Positions 9,891 to 19,118 of a stretch of DNA of 64,000 nt are shown here, one piece after another (the stretch's first letter is position 1; the number at the start of each line of letters is the position of its first letter). The notes beneath the pieces were generated by a model that saw only the letters and a program-made list of their open reading frames with translations, ran no database searches and was not told the origin of the DNA. This DNA comes from an uncultured Planktomarina sp. (GTDB lineage: Bacteria; Pseudomonadota; Alphaproteobacteria; Rhodobacterales; Rhodobacteraceae), in contig CAJJBP010000015.1 of the NCBI GenBank assembly GCA_905182425.1, positions 56,001 through 120,000 on the forward strand. Reading direction: 5' to 3'. Position numbers and translations under genes: made by a program.

Positions 9891-10607
9891 GTGATTGCCC
9901 ATCTACCAATGTACGATTTTCCGTCAAACAGCGCCGCCCATAAGCGGCTTTGGCAGGCATTTCAGGAATCGGTACCGGAAGCGCCTGAACTATCCTCTGC
10001 TGATAACGATTTGATAGCGGACTGGCTGCGTCCGGATCTGTTTTTATCCCAGACGTGTAGCCTGCCCTTTCGCGCCAAGCTTCACGGCCATGTGAATTTA
10101 GTAGCAAGCCCAAACAATAATAATGAAGGCTGTCCTGATGGGTATTACAATTCTGTTATTCTAGCCAGATCTGGTAGTGCACCCTATCTGCCCAGCAATG
10201 ACTTCATATTGGCTTTTAATGAACCCTTGTCACAATCCGGTTGGGCGGCACCGGCATCAGTGGGTATTGTCGGAAAGTCTCGACTACAAACAGGTGGGCA
10301 CGCCGCCTCAGCATTAGCCGTAAAACAGGGCCGAGCCGATGTTGCGGCGGTTGATGCATTAACTTGGCATTTCTTGTGCCGAGATTGGGATCAAGCAGAC
10401 GCACTGCAGGTCGTCGCAAAAACACCCCCCACACCGACGTTGCCATACATTACTGCCCGCACCCATAATCCCAAACCGCTACGCGATGCTCTAAATAAAG
10501 CGATTCTCGAATTATGTGCACAAGACCGTGAAACACTTCAAATTTTTGGTTTAATAGACATTTCCGCCGATATTTATACACAATACCCACTTCCCCCCAC
10601 GCCATAA
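9891..10607 (+). CDS. PhnD-like periplasmic-binding-fold protein without a signal peptide
   Basis: 238-aa protein resembling the phosphate/phosphonate-type substrate-binding domain. Segments such as AKLHGHVNLVASP, YYNSVILARSG, LAFNEPLSQSGW and GRADVAAVDALTWHF match the PhnD fold, where the protein checks whether a ligand pocket closes. The GTG at 9891 gives the family-typical start (V)IAHLPMYDFPS, 4 bases after the TerB-like stop. No signal peptide or transporter genes accompany it, so it may act in the cytoplasm. The ligand is unknown. Confidence 0.65.
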   Translation: MIAHLPMYDFPSNSAAHKRLWQAFQESVPEAPELSSADNDLIADWLRPDLFLSQTCSLPFRAKLHGHVNLVASPNNNNEGCPDGYYNSVILARSGSAPYLPSNDFILAFNEPLSQSGWAAPASVGIVGKSRLQTGGHAASALAVKQGRADVAAVDALTWHFLCRDWDQADALQVVAKTPPTPTLPYITARTHNPKPLRDALNKAILELCAQDRETLQIFGLIDISADIYTQYPLPPTP

Positions 10608-10677
10608 TCCCGCTTTTAGATTGTATGAATTGTCTTAATATGGCCTACTCCTTGTATGGAGTTTATAGGAAAAATCT

Positions 10678-11451
10678 GTGCTTGATCAAAATCCACCAGT
10701 GATTGAAATAAGAAACCTACACAAAGCTTATGGCAAGTTGGAGGTGCTTAGGGGTGTCGATATCACGGCTCACAGCGGTGATGTTATTGCCCTTATCGGC
10801 TCATCCGGTTCAGGAAAATCGACGCTTTTGCGGTGCTGTAACATGCTTGAGATTAGCCAACAAGGTTCCATCATATTCAAAGGCGAGCCAGTCAAGTGGA
10901 CTGGATCGGGCAGTAGGCGTAGGCCTGAAGATGCAGCACAAGTCACAAGACTACGCACGAATCTTTCCATGGTTTTTCAGCAGTTTAATCTCTGGGCGCA
11001 TATGACCGTTCTACAAAATGTGATGGAAGCGCCAGTCACTGTACTCAAACAAGACAAAAACACGGTCGAGGCACGTGCGCGCGCTTTGCTTGAAAAAGTC
11101 GGTATCAGCGAGAAAGCTGATGTGTTTCCAGCTCAACTGTCGGGCGGTCAACAGCAACGCGCCGCAATAGCACGCGCTCTTGCTATGGAGCCAAAAGCGC
11201 TCCTGTTCGATGAACCAACATCAGCGTTAGATCCAGAGCTCGAGCAGGAAGTCATTCAAGTTATTAAAGACCTTGCAGCTGAAGGGCGTACAATGTTGAT
11301 TGTAACCCATGACATGGCAATGGCTCGCGATGTAGCCGATCATGTTGTATTTCTGCATAATGGTGTCATAGAAGAACAAGGATCACCAAGTGCCATTTTT
11401 GGCATACCTAAATCGCAAAGGCTACAGCAGTTTCTGGCTGCCGTGTCCTAA
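10678..11451 (+). CDS. Polar amino acid/amine ABC transporter ATP-binding protein
   Basis: HisP/GlnQ-type ATPase of an uptake system. Walker A GSSGSGKST is near residue 40, the signature LSGGQQQR is followed by Walker B ALLFDEPTSALD, and the H-loop lies in IVTHDMAMA. 257 aa, starting at a GTG preceded by TAGGA. It is the first gene of an apparent unit with a binding protein and two permeases, followed by gamma-glutamylation-type catabolic genes. The natural substrate is therefore probably an amine-containing compound, but this is inference. Confidence 0.88.
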   Translation: MLDQNPPVIEIRNLHKAYGKLEVLRGVDITAHSGDVIALIGSSGSGKSTLLRCCNMLEISQQGSIIFKGEPVKWTGSGSRRRPEDAAQVTRLRTNLSMVFQQFNLWAHMTVLQNVMEAPVTVLKQDKNTVEARARALLEKVGISEKADVFPAQLSGGQQQRAAIARALAMEPKALLFDEPTSALDPELEQEVIQVIKDLAAEGRTMLIVTHDMAMARDVADHVVFLHNGVIEEQGSPSAIFGIPKSQRLQQFLAAVS

Positions 11452-11484
11452 TATTACTCAGCCACTCATCTACGGGAGAAAACT

Positions 11485-12198
11485 ATGAACAAGCTGATTT
11501 TGACTACCGCCGCATTCGCACTCACAGCAGGCATGTCATTTGCCGACACAGTCCGCATGGGCACGGAGGGCGCATACGAACCTTACAACTACATCAACGA
11601 TGATGGCGAGCTAGATGGCTTTGAAAAACATTTGGGTGACGAGCTTTGCAAACGTGCTGGCTTAACGTGCGAGTGGGTCATAAATGATTGGGATACCATT
11701 ATTCCAAACCTCGTTTCCGGCAACTACGATACAATCATCGCTGGCATGTCCATCACAGACGAGCGAGATGAAGTCATCGATTTCACAGACCCCTACACTC
11801 AGCCTGATCCGTCCGCCTACATGGCTCTTTCAGCTGACGTCAATCTTGACGGTGCTGTGATCGCAGCGCAGACAAACACCATCCAATCTGGTTTCGTCGC
11901 AGCTTCGGGCGGAACTTTGGTTGAGTTTGCAACAGCGGATGAAACAGTGGCAGCAGTTCGATCTGGTGAGGCAGATGCCGTCTTGGCTGACCGCAATTAT
12001 TTACTTCCAATCGCAGACGCTGACGCAGGTCTGGTCCTTCTTGCACAACAAGAAATGATTGGCGGCGGCGTAGGCATGGGCATCCGTGAGTCTGACGGAG
12101 AACTTCGTGCAAAATTTAACACAGCTATCCAATCCATGAAAGCAGACGGTTCTTTGAACGCCCTCATCGCTGAATGGGGTGTTGGTGAGAAGTTTTAA
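11485..12198 (+). CDS. ABC transporter periplasmic substrate-binding protein
   Basis: Class 3 (HisJ/ArtJ-like) binding protein. A Sec signal peptide is visible (MNKLILTTAAFALTAGMSFA, cleavage after SFA), followed by the family motifs TEGAYEPYNYIND, LDGFEKHLGDELCKRAGL and IIAGMSITDERDEVIDFTDPY. 237 aa. A good GGGAG ribosome binding site precedes it. A strong intrinsic terminator follows directly, so the binding protein can be made in excess over the permeases downstream, as is common for these systems. Confidence 0.88.
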   Translation: MNKLILTTAAFALTAGMSFADTVRMGTEGAYEPYNYINDDGELDGFEKHLGDELCKRAGLTCEWVINDWDTIIPNLVSGNYDTIIAGMSITDERDEVIDFTDPYTQPDPSAYMALSADVNLDGAVIAAQTNTIQSGFVAASGGTLVEFATADETVAAVRSGEADAVLADRNYLLPIADADAGLVLLAQQEMIGGGVGMGIRESDGELRAKFNTAIQSMKADGSLNALIAEWGVGEKF

Positions 12199-12214
12199 AA
12201 AACTATTTTTTGCA

Positions 12215-12247
12215 GGGGCGGGATTTAAAATCTCGCCCCCTTTTTTT
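12215..12247 (+). terminator. Intrinsic terminator after the binding-protein gene
   Basis: GGGGCGGGATTT pairs with AAATCTCGCCCC (one G-T wobble), giving a long GC-rich stem followed by seven T. It lies between the binding protein and the permease genes and probably tunes their relative expression. Confidence 0.88.
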
Positions 12248-12387
12248 AAGGCCTAAATTAATTAAATTTCAAAGGTGCTATCTCGCACTTCATCAAAGGG
12301 CTTAATGCGATTTTTAGTTTTTGCTCAGATCCAGGTGTACTTAGCGGCCTACCATGGCTCAGTTGCTATCTGACTACAGGTAAGCAC

Positions 12388-13176
12388 ATGCTGTTTTATC
12401 AATCATTTATCACGGTTCTTATATTACTTGCTATTACTGCGCCTTGTGCATTAATTTTTGGTTTTGGCGGTGCAATTCTGGCACGCGGGCGACTATTGCC
12501 AATCCGCTTACTTGGAAAAACTTATATATCAGCAGTGCGCGGCGTTCCCGATATCGCATTCTTTTTATTTTTTGTTATAGCATTGGATCAGGGATTTGAG
12601 TGGCTGCGCCATCAAGCTTTTTGTTCAGATTGGCCTGACAACATCCGCCAAGGTAACGACTTCGTTGTGTGCGCTGCTGCGAAGTTACCATTGAGCACGT
12701 CACCACAGTATATGCATGAGATATATGGTTTTTTCACCGCTATCTTAACGTTTTCGATAGTATTTGGAGCCTTCGCTGCAAATGTTTTATATGGTGCGAT
12801 GCGCGCTGTTCCTAAAGAACAAATCGAGACAGCTCACGCTTATGGCATGACCTTGCGTCAAGTATTTTGGCGTATCACCGTACCACAGATGTGGGTCTAT
12901 GCACTGCCGGGACTGTCAAATCTTTGGATGGTTCTAATTAAAGCTACGCCGCTTTTATTTCTCTTAGGCGTCGAAGACATCGTATATTGGGCTCGCGAAT
13001 TAGGAGCTACGAAACAAGCTCGGTTTTCAGCGTATCCACATGGTGACTGGCGCATGTATTATTTTCTCTTTTTACTAGCTTTTTATCTCGCATTCACCAA
13101 GCTCTCTGAGTTTGTGCTCGAAAAAATTATGACGCGGCTCACCCACGGGCAAGGAACATTGGGGGGTCAGGTATGA
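12388..13176 (+). CDS. ABC transporter permease (HisQ type)
   Basis: 262-aa membrane protein with an N-terminal hydrophobic segment (VLILLAITAPCALIFGFGGA). The coupling-loop motif is EQIETAHAYGMTLRQVFWRITVPQM, which contacts the ATPase. It has an insertion between the first two parts of the domain (about residues 70-110, with two cysteines) that I recall in octopine/arginine-type permeases. It overlaps the next permease by ATGA. Confidence 0.86.
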   Translation: MLFYQSFITVLILLAITAPCALIFGFGGAILARGRLLPIRLLGKTYISAVRGVPDIAFFLFFVIALDQGFEWLRHQAFCSDWPDNIRQGNDFVVCAAAKLPLSTSPQYMHEIYGFFTAILTFSIVFGAFAANVLYGAMRAVPKEQIETAHAYGMTLRQVFWRITVPQMWVYALPGLSNLWMVLIKATPLLFLLGVEDIVYWARELGATKQARFSAYPHGDWRMYYFLFLLAFYLAFTKLSEFVLEKIMTRLTHGQGTLGGQV

Positions 13177-13976
13177 GTTGTACGCAAACAATTCTTGACT
13201 ACGGCTTACGCTCATTGGGTTATGGTGTGCGGATCCTGCCAAAAACAGATTTCACACTATGCCAACATTTTACGCTGATAGGATCGGGTCTGCTTTGGAA
13301 TATTTACTTTGGAGTTCTCGCACTTTTTATTGGGTTTTTCATCGCAAATGCTGTGGCTATGGCTAAATTTAGCTCCCACTCAGCTCTGCGCAAACCAGCT
13401 GAATGGTTTATCTTAATCTTTCGCGGATCACCTCTGTTTATACAGTTTTTCTTGGCCTACTTCCTGTTTCTACGCCTTAAACAACAGGGGTTATTGCCGT
13501 GGCTGACAGCTGCTCAGGTTGGTGCACTTTTGGTCTTGATCCTCAATACGGCAGCTTACTCTGCCGAAATACTTTACGGGGCTCTACGATCGGTTCCACA
13601 GGGCGAAGTTGATGCCGCTGATGCCTATGGAATGGCAGGTTGGAATAGGTTCCGACGTATCATATGGCCAACCACCCTCAGACTTGCATGGCCCGCCTAT
13701 ACCAATGAAGCCATATTTCTGTTCCATGCGACAACTCTAGTTTTCTTTTCAGGCTTCCCAACATGGCAACAACGTGGAGACGCTCTCTATTATGCAAGTT
13801 ATTTTGCGGATAAAACCTTCAACCCCTTTATACCTTATCCTATCCTGGCATTTTACTTTGTGGTATTGACCCTTTGCCTTATTGGCCTGTTCGGCTTGAT
13901 TAACCAGCGACTGAACCGTCATTTACCGGATGAAGACCGAGCCCGTATTAAATACAGGCCTCAGATATTCAGATGA
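13173..13976 (+). CDS. ABC transporter permease (HisM type)
   Basis: 267-aa second permease subunit. It has several hydrophobic helices and the coupling motif GEVDAADAYGMAGWNRFRRIIWPT. FRGSPLFIQFFLAYF is the characteristic first conserved block of this family. It starts inside the stop of the first permease (ATGA) and its own stop overlaps the start of the glutamine-synthetase-like gene, so transport and catabolism are translationally coupled. Confidence 0.86.
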   Translation: MSCTQTILDYGLRSLGYGVRILPKTDFTLCQHFTLIGSGLLWNIYFGVLALFIGFFIANAVAMAKFSSHSALRKPAEWFILIFRGSPLFIQFFLAYFLFLRLKQQGLLPWLTAAQVGALLVLILNTAAYSAEILYGALRSVPQGEVDAADAYGMAGWNRFRRIIWPTTLRLAWPAYTNEAIFLFHATTLVFFSGFPTWQQRGDALYYASYFADKTFNPFIPYPILAFYFVVLTLCLIGLFGLINQRLNRHLPDEDRARIKYRPQIFR

Positions 13977-15251
13977 CAAAATCTCTACGTATCGCAACGG
14001 TTGACCTTAACGGGCAATTTCGTGGAAAAAGAGTTGCCACCAGCTTCATGGGCAAGGAAATGCGCCTCCCGTTATCAGCTCTCAACGTGGACATTTTTGG
14101 AGCGGATATTGAAGGCTCTCCGTTAGTATTCGACAGCGGTGACCAAGATGGCATTATGGTGACGGCAAACCGCGAGCCGATACCTTTGCCCTGGGTCGCA
14201 GGTTCCGCCTATTTGGACCTGCGGACCATGCATCAAGATGATGGAACACCTTTTGTAGGAGATCCCCGTTTGGCACTGAGCGCCGTTTTAGACCGTTATG
14301 CCCAGCGCGGGTGGAGCGTTATAGCAGCCTGCGAGTTGGAATTCTTTTTAATTGAAGATGGCAGAAATCTGACACCGCCTATAAACCCTAAAACACGACA
14401 GCGCCTATCCGCGCCCGACGTTCTATCTTTGCGCGAGCTTGATGGCTTTGATACGTTTTTCAATGATATCGTACAGGGTGCTGAGAAGATGGGATTGGGC
14501 GATGTCACAATAACTTCTGAGGCCGCCGTTGGACAATTTGAAGTGACCATGTGTCATGGGCCAGCTTTATACATGGCAGATAACGTAATATTACTAAAAG
14601 AGTTGATCAAAGGTACTGCACGAAACCATGCAATGGCCGCAACTTTTATGGCCAAGCCTTTCACTACAGAAAGTGGTAACGGGCTTCATACACACTTTTC
14701 CGTACTCGATAAAAACGGCCTTAACATTTTTTGTGACAAACCCCAGCTAACATCTGCAGGTCGCTGGCTGTCTCAATGCTTTAGCGGCTTCCACAATATT
14801 CTTTGCTCCTTTCACAAATAGCTATTCCCGATTCACCCCAGGTGCACATGCGCCAACCACAGCGACCTGGGGCTACGAAAATCGAACCGTCGCAATACGC
14901 ATTCCGGGCGGCCCTGCAGCGGCAACGCGGATAGAACACCGCGTATCAGGTGGGGACGTGAACCCCTATCTAATGTTTGCGGTGATTTTTGGAGCAGCAC
15001 TAGGCGGCATTGAAACTCAGCAAAAAGCGCCAGCGCCACTGTCAGGAAATGCCTATTCACAGCCAAGCGATCTGCCAGGCCTCGCATCAGACTTACAGCA
15101 AGCCATCACAAATCTTGAAGATCCTATGCTGACCAATTTCATGCCACCCCGGCTTTTGGCCTATTTGGCAGCAACAAAACGTCAAGAGCTATCACTATTT
15201 GCATGCATGTCGGATCATGATGCACTCTTGGCATTGATTGAAACCGCGTGA
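13973..15251 (+). pseudogene. Glutamine-synthetase-family ligase, frameshifted
   Basis: Glutamine-synthetase-fold protein of the gamma-glutamyl-amine ligase type, read in two frames. The 5' frame (13973-14821) has CELEFFLIED and the substrate/ATP region FMAKPFTTESGNGLHTHFS, then runs into a stop after SGFHNILCSFHK. The other frame continues seamlessly with FAPFTNSYSRFTPGAHAPTT, ENRTVAIRIPGG and RIEHRVSGGDVNPYLM to 15251. The break is near 14800. The combined length (about 426 codons) is a few residues short of typical homologues, so a small deletion with loss of frame is likelier than one extra base. A second intact ligase lies 0.8 kb downstream. Confidence 0.8.
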
Positions 15252-15311
15252 TATTGTCTTTCCAAATCCAGCTTTTCGACCTAAGCTGAGTGAAAACTGG
15301 AAGAGAATTTG

Positions 15312-16013
15312 ATGCGCATCGGTATATTGCAGTGTGGACATGCGCCAGACAGCGTGCAAGCAAAGCATGGGGACTTTGATGTAATGTTTAAGGCCTTACT
15401 GCACGGGCATGATTTCACATATAAAACGTGGGACGTAGTAGACAATGAGTTTCCCTTATCAGTGGACGATGCTGACGGGTGGTTGATTACCGGTTCTAAA
15501 CATGGGGCGTATGAAAATCATAGCTTCATCTCCCCACTCTCACTTCTAATCAAGAAAATCTATGCCAAGGAAACTCCGATGGTTGGTGTGTGTTTTGGAC
15601 ATCAAATCATCGCCCAAGCTCTTGGGGGTAAAGTTGAAAAGTTTAATGGAGGTTGGGTTGTGGGTAGACAAGAATACACGCTAGGCGCTGGTGATTTCGT
15701 GGCACTAAACGCGTGGCATCAAGATCAAGTCACCTGCCGTCCAGAAGATGCAGAAATAATAGCAACAAATAATTTCTGCAAAAACGCAGGCCTAGTTTAC
15801 GGGCGTAAAGCCTTCACGATTCAACCACATCCAGAGTTCAGCAACAAAATAATGGAAGACTATCTAATAGCCCGAAGATCCAGTCCCGCGTACCCTAAAA
15901 ATTTGATGGAAACTGCACAAAGCCTTACGAAAATAAAAATACACACTTCAACTATTGCCAAAGATTTTGCTGCGTTCTTCAAAGGAGATTTTGAAGCCAA
16001 GGTGATCTCATGA
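15312..16013 (+). CDS. Class I glutamine amidotransferase-like hydrolase
   Basis: 233-aa GATase1 of the GMP-synthase-like (COG0518) type. The nucleophile elbow GVCFGHQ has the catalytic Cys, and QPHPEF carries the His-Glu pair. In this context, between two gamma-glutamyl ligases and an FAD oxidoreductase, it probably hydrolyses gamma-glutamyl intermediates, the role that PuuD plays in putrescine degradation. That role is inferred from neighbours. The ATG at 15312 is chosen over the TTG immediately before it. Its stop overlaps the next start (ATGA). Confidence 0.8.
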   Translation: MRIGILQCGHAPDSVQAKHGDFDVMFKALLHGHDFTYKTWDVVDNEFPLSVDDADGWLITGSKHGAYENHSFISPLSLLIKKIYAKETPMVGVCFGHQIIAQALGGKVEKFNGGWVVGRQEYTLGAGDFVALNAWHQDQVTCRPEDAEIIATNNFCKNAGLVYGRKAFTIQPHPEFSNKIMEDYLIARRSSPAYPKNLMETAQSLTKIKIHTSTIAKDFAAFFKGDFEAKVIS

Positions 16014-17362
16014 GTTGGGAGAGCACTCTGCCAGACGCGGCAAAAGCCTATATCGGTGGCCGTACACTTGATGAAGTCGAATGCGTCATAAGTGATTTCC
16101 CTGGAGTGGCACGTGGGAAAGCAGTGCCTGCCTCAAAATTTGCTAAGCAAAACCACTTCTACCTCCCTAACTCGATTTATATGCAGACCCTCACTGGTGG
16201 TTGGGCAGAGGCAGCAGGTGATGAAGGTTGGATCGAACCTGACATGATTCTAAAGCCCGACATGGATACAGCTACCGCTGCACCTTGGACTGCAGACGTT
16301 TCCTTACAGGTAATTCACGATGCCTATGGACGCGATGATAATCCGATTGCGACTGCCCCACGTAATGTCCTAAAGCGCGTTGTTCAGCTGTTTCGCGAAA
16401 AGGGTCTTGAGCCAATTGTTGCTCCCGAGATGGAATTCTTTTTAGTAGCCCGCAATATAGATCCAGCTCAAGCCATTACCCCAATGATGGGCCGCTCTGG
16501 TCGCCCTGCTGCGGCTCGACAAGCCTATTCAATGTCAGCAGTCGATGAATATGGCCCAGTGATTGACGATATATACGATTTTGCAGAAGCGCAAGGATTT
16601 GAAATTGATGGAATAACTCAAGAGGGCGGTGCCGGACAGGTTGAAATTAATTTACGTCACGGTGATCCTGTTAAATTAGCCGATGAGGTCTTCTACTTCA
16701 AACGACTTATTCGAGAGGCTGCCTTAAAGCACGATTGTTTTGCTACCTTCATGGCCAAGCCAATTGCCGAAGAACCAGGTTCAGCCATGCATATTCACCA
16801 CTCATTTTTAGACGCCGATGGACAGAATGTGTTTTTAGGCCCTCAAGGCGGTGAAACTGATATTTTTTATCATATGATTGCTGGGCTGCAAAACCACTTG
16901 CCCTCCGTAATTCCCATGATTGCCCCCTATGTAAACAGCTACCGCCGTTACGTAAAAGACCATGCTGCACCAATTAACTTGGAATGGGCCCGTGACAATC
17001 GAACGACAGGTATTAGAATTCCATTGTCAAACCCACAAGCACGGCGGATCGAAAACCGTTTGGCTGGGATGGATTGTAATCCATATCTCGGCATAGCAGC
17101 ATCCTTGGCATGTTGTTACTTAGGGTTAGAAGATCAAGAACGCCCCGACAAACAGTACCGCGGCGACGCTTACGATGGTGAGGAAGCAATTCCACATGAT
17201 CTATTTACAGCACTTGATGTGTTCGACGGAGCAGAACGGCTGCACAAGGTGCTGGGACCAGAGTTTGCTAGAGTATATTCAATTGTAAAAAGAACCGAAT
17301 ATAGTGAGTTTCTGCAAGTTATCTCACCTTGGGAGCGCGAGCATCTTTTGCTGAATGTCTAG
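16010..17362 (+). CDS. Glutamine-synthetase-family gamma-glutamyl-amine ligase (PuuA-like)
   Basis: 450-aa glutamine-synthetase fold. EMEFFLV carries the first metal-binding glutamates. GGAGQVEINLRHGDP, FMAKPIAEEPGSAMHIHHS, DNRTTGIRIPLS and ENRLAGMDCNPYLGIAASLA follow in the usual order. The family includes gamma-glutamylputrescine synthetase, which activates an amine by joining glutamate to it with ATP. It overlaps genes on both sides (4 bases upstream, 8 downstream), so it sits firmly in an operon. The true amine substrate cannot be read from sequence. It is intact, unlike its paralogue at 14-15 kb. Confidence 0.86.
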   Translation: MSWESTLPDAAKAYIGGRTLDEVECVISDFPGVARGKAVPASKFAKQNHFYLPNSIYMQTLTGGWAEAAGDEGWIEPDMILKPDMDTATAAPWTADVSLQVIHDAYGRDDNPIATAPRNVLKRVVQLFREKGLEPIVAPEMEFFLVARNIDPAQAITPMMGRSGRPAAARQAYSMSAVDEYGPVIDDIYDFAEAQGFEIDGITQEGGAGQVEINLRHGDPVKLADEVFYFKRLIREAALKHDCFATFMAKPIAEEPGSAMHIHHSFLDADGQNVFLGPQGGETDIFYHMIAGLQNHLPSVIPMIAPYVNSYRRYVKDHAAPINLEWARDNRTTGIRIPLSNPQARRIENRLAGMDCNPYLGIAASLACCYLGLEDQERPDKQYRGDAYDGEEAIPHDLFTALDVFDGAERLHKVLGPEFARVYSIVKRTEYSEFLQVISPWEREHLLLNV

Positions 17363-18659
17363 TTTTCTATATGTCAACGATGAACACTCCACCTACCCAT
17401 CCAGTTGGTACGCCGCGACTACGAGCATGGATCAACCGCGCTCACGCCTAAAAGGCTCGGTGAGTTGTGAGGTTTGCATTATCGGTGCAGGATTCACAGG
17501 ACTATCCACAGCCCTGCACCTAGCCCAAAAAGGTTTTCAAGTGATGGTACTCGACGCCCACCGTGTCGGATTTGGGGCCTCAGGCCGCAACGGTGGCCAG
17601 GTTGGATCAGGCTGGAATCAAAGTCAGCAAAAGCTCGAAAAATCCATGGGTATTGATCCTGCTCGGAGACTATGGGAAATGTCAAATCACGCTAAAGCCC
17701 TAACCCGGGACTTAGTCGAAAAGTATGCGCCCGAAGCTGGTTATCAACCCGGTGTCGCCACAGCAAATTTTTCACATAGTGATACAGAACAAAATCACTT
17801 AGATGCAGAATACTTAGCGCGGAGCTATGGCTATACCGAGATGGAGTGTCTTACTCAATCTAATATGGCCTCTCTTATAAAGTCAGATAGATATAAGGGT
17901 GGTGTCATAGATTGGGGAGCCGGGCATTTACACCCGTTGCGCTACGCAATTGGTCTTGCCCGCGCAGCCGAGGCAGCAGGTGCTGTCATTCACGAGTCAA
18001 GCCCAGTCATGCGCATCGATGACGGAAATCCAAATATCCTCCACACTGACCGCGGGCAAATCAAAGCAGAGTATGTAGTACATGCCACAAATGGCTATCA
18101 TACCAGCTTAAACAGATTACAAGCCGCGCGCGTTATGCCTATTAATAATTTCCTTGTTGCTACAGAACCGTTAGAAAACCCAAGCTCCATTTTGACAAAA
18201 AACATTGCAGTAGCAGATAACCGCTTTGTTTTAAATTATTACCGCCTGAGCGATGACAATCGTCTTATCTTTGGAGGAGGTGAAAGTTATGGTGCCCGTT
18301 TCCCACGTGATTTATTCAGCAAAGTGCGAAAACCTCTAACTGAGCTTTTCCCACAACTCTCAGCGGTAAAGCTAACTCACGCTTGGGGAGGGACACTTGG
18401 AATCACCACAACGAGATTACCAGTGCTCGCTCGTACAGGAACCAAACAGATCGTTGCTGCAGGATATTCCGGTCATGGCGTAGCCCTTGCTGGATTTGCA
18501 GGTCTAGTAATAGCTGAAACAATCGCTGGTACTACTGAACGTTTTACCCTTTTAGAAAAACTTCCAACTCCATCTTTTCCAGGCGGGCAAACGCTGAGAA
18601 GCCCAATTATGACTTTAGCAATGACATGGTTCTCTTTACGCGATAAACTAGGAATATGA
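17355..18659 (+). CDS. FAD-dependent amine oxidoreductase (PuuB-like)
   Basis: 434-aa DAO-family flavoprotein. The FAD-binding motif CIIGAGFTGLSTALHLAQKG is near residue 35, the ASGRNGGQVGSGWNQ motif is typical of gamma-glutamylputrescine oxidase relatives, and the C-terminal GYSGHGVALAGFAGLVIAE completes the flavin site. It likely oxidises the gamma-glutamylated amine to an aldehyde. The start ATG lies within the last codons of the ligase (8-base overlap). Last gene of the tightly coupled set. Confidence 0.86.
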   Translation: MSSFLYVNDEHSTYPSSWYAATTSMDQPRSRLKGSVSCEVCIIGAGFTGLSTALHLAQKGFQVMVLDAHRVGFGASGRNGGQVGSGWNQSQQKLEKSMGIDPARRLWEMSNHAKALTRDLVEKYAPEAGYQPGVATANFSHSDTEQNHLDAEYLARSYGYTEMECLTQSNMASLIKSDRYKGGVIDWGAGHLHPLRYAIGLARAAEAAGAVIHESSPVMRIDDGNPNILHTDRGQIKAEYVVHATNGYHTSLNRLQAARVMPINNFLVATEPLENPSSILTKNIAVADNRFVLNYYRLSDDNRLIFGGGESYGARFPRDLFSKVRKPLTELFPQLSAVKLTHAWGGTLGITTTRLPVLARTGTKQIVAAGYSGHGVALAGFAGLVIAETIAGTTERFTLLEKLPTPSFPGGQTLRSPIMTLAMTWFSLRDKLGI

Positions 18660-19118
18660 ACGTTTGGATTGATTACCTATGTCCGCGTGGCCAAATCGCA
18701 GTTCGAGCCTGATCATCTCAGTTCGCGGGGACTATATCACTGCGAAAGGTATAGACCGGCGAGCAGAGTACCTGGTTGGTTCGGAGTGGCAAGTGGGTCC
18801 TGGGCCTGGGCCGGTGCTCCACCCTCAACCAATGCTTTATCAGCAGGGTTATTAGATGCTTCTGTGAAAAATGCGGCTCCCTGATGGAATACTACTTTAA
18901 CCGTTGGCCTAACAAAATTTACTTTCTAAGCGCAACGTGTACCCAGAAGGTTTTCCACAACAATTTCACTTATTGCATAAAAATTAACTCCGATGGCTGA
19001 ACCTGGACGATACCCGTCCAAAGTTCACTAACTCTGCCCCGGGCTAACACCTAATTTTAGCCGAAAATACTTCCGTTGGCGACTAGATTACTTCGCTACT
19101 CAAACATGAGGTCCCAAA
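18660..19118. other. Unexplained 459-base gap in the amine cluster
   Basis: Lies between the FAD oxidoreductase and the aminotransferase. Short ORFs exist on the plus strand, but none resembles a known protein and none has a convincing ribosome binding site. No tRNA cloverleaf or strong terminator was seen. The last 100 bases must hold the aminotransferase promoter. The start ATG at 19119 is preceded by ATGAGGTCCCAAA, with GAGG as the likely Shine-Dalgarno sequence. Confidence 0.4.

Noticed and set aside
18690-18730. CAGTTCGAGCCTG resembling a tRNA T arm
   Set aside because: No anticodon or D arm upstream and no pairing acceptor stem.
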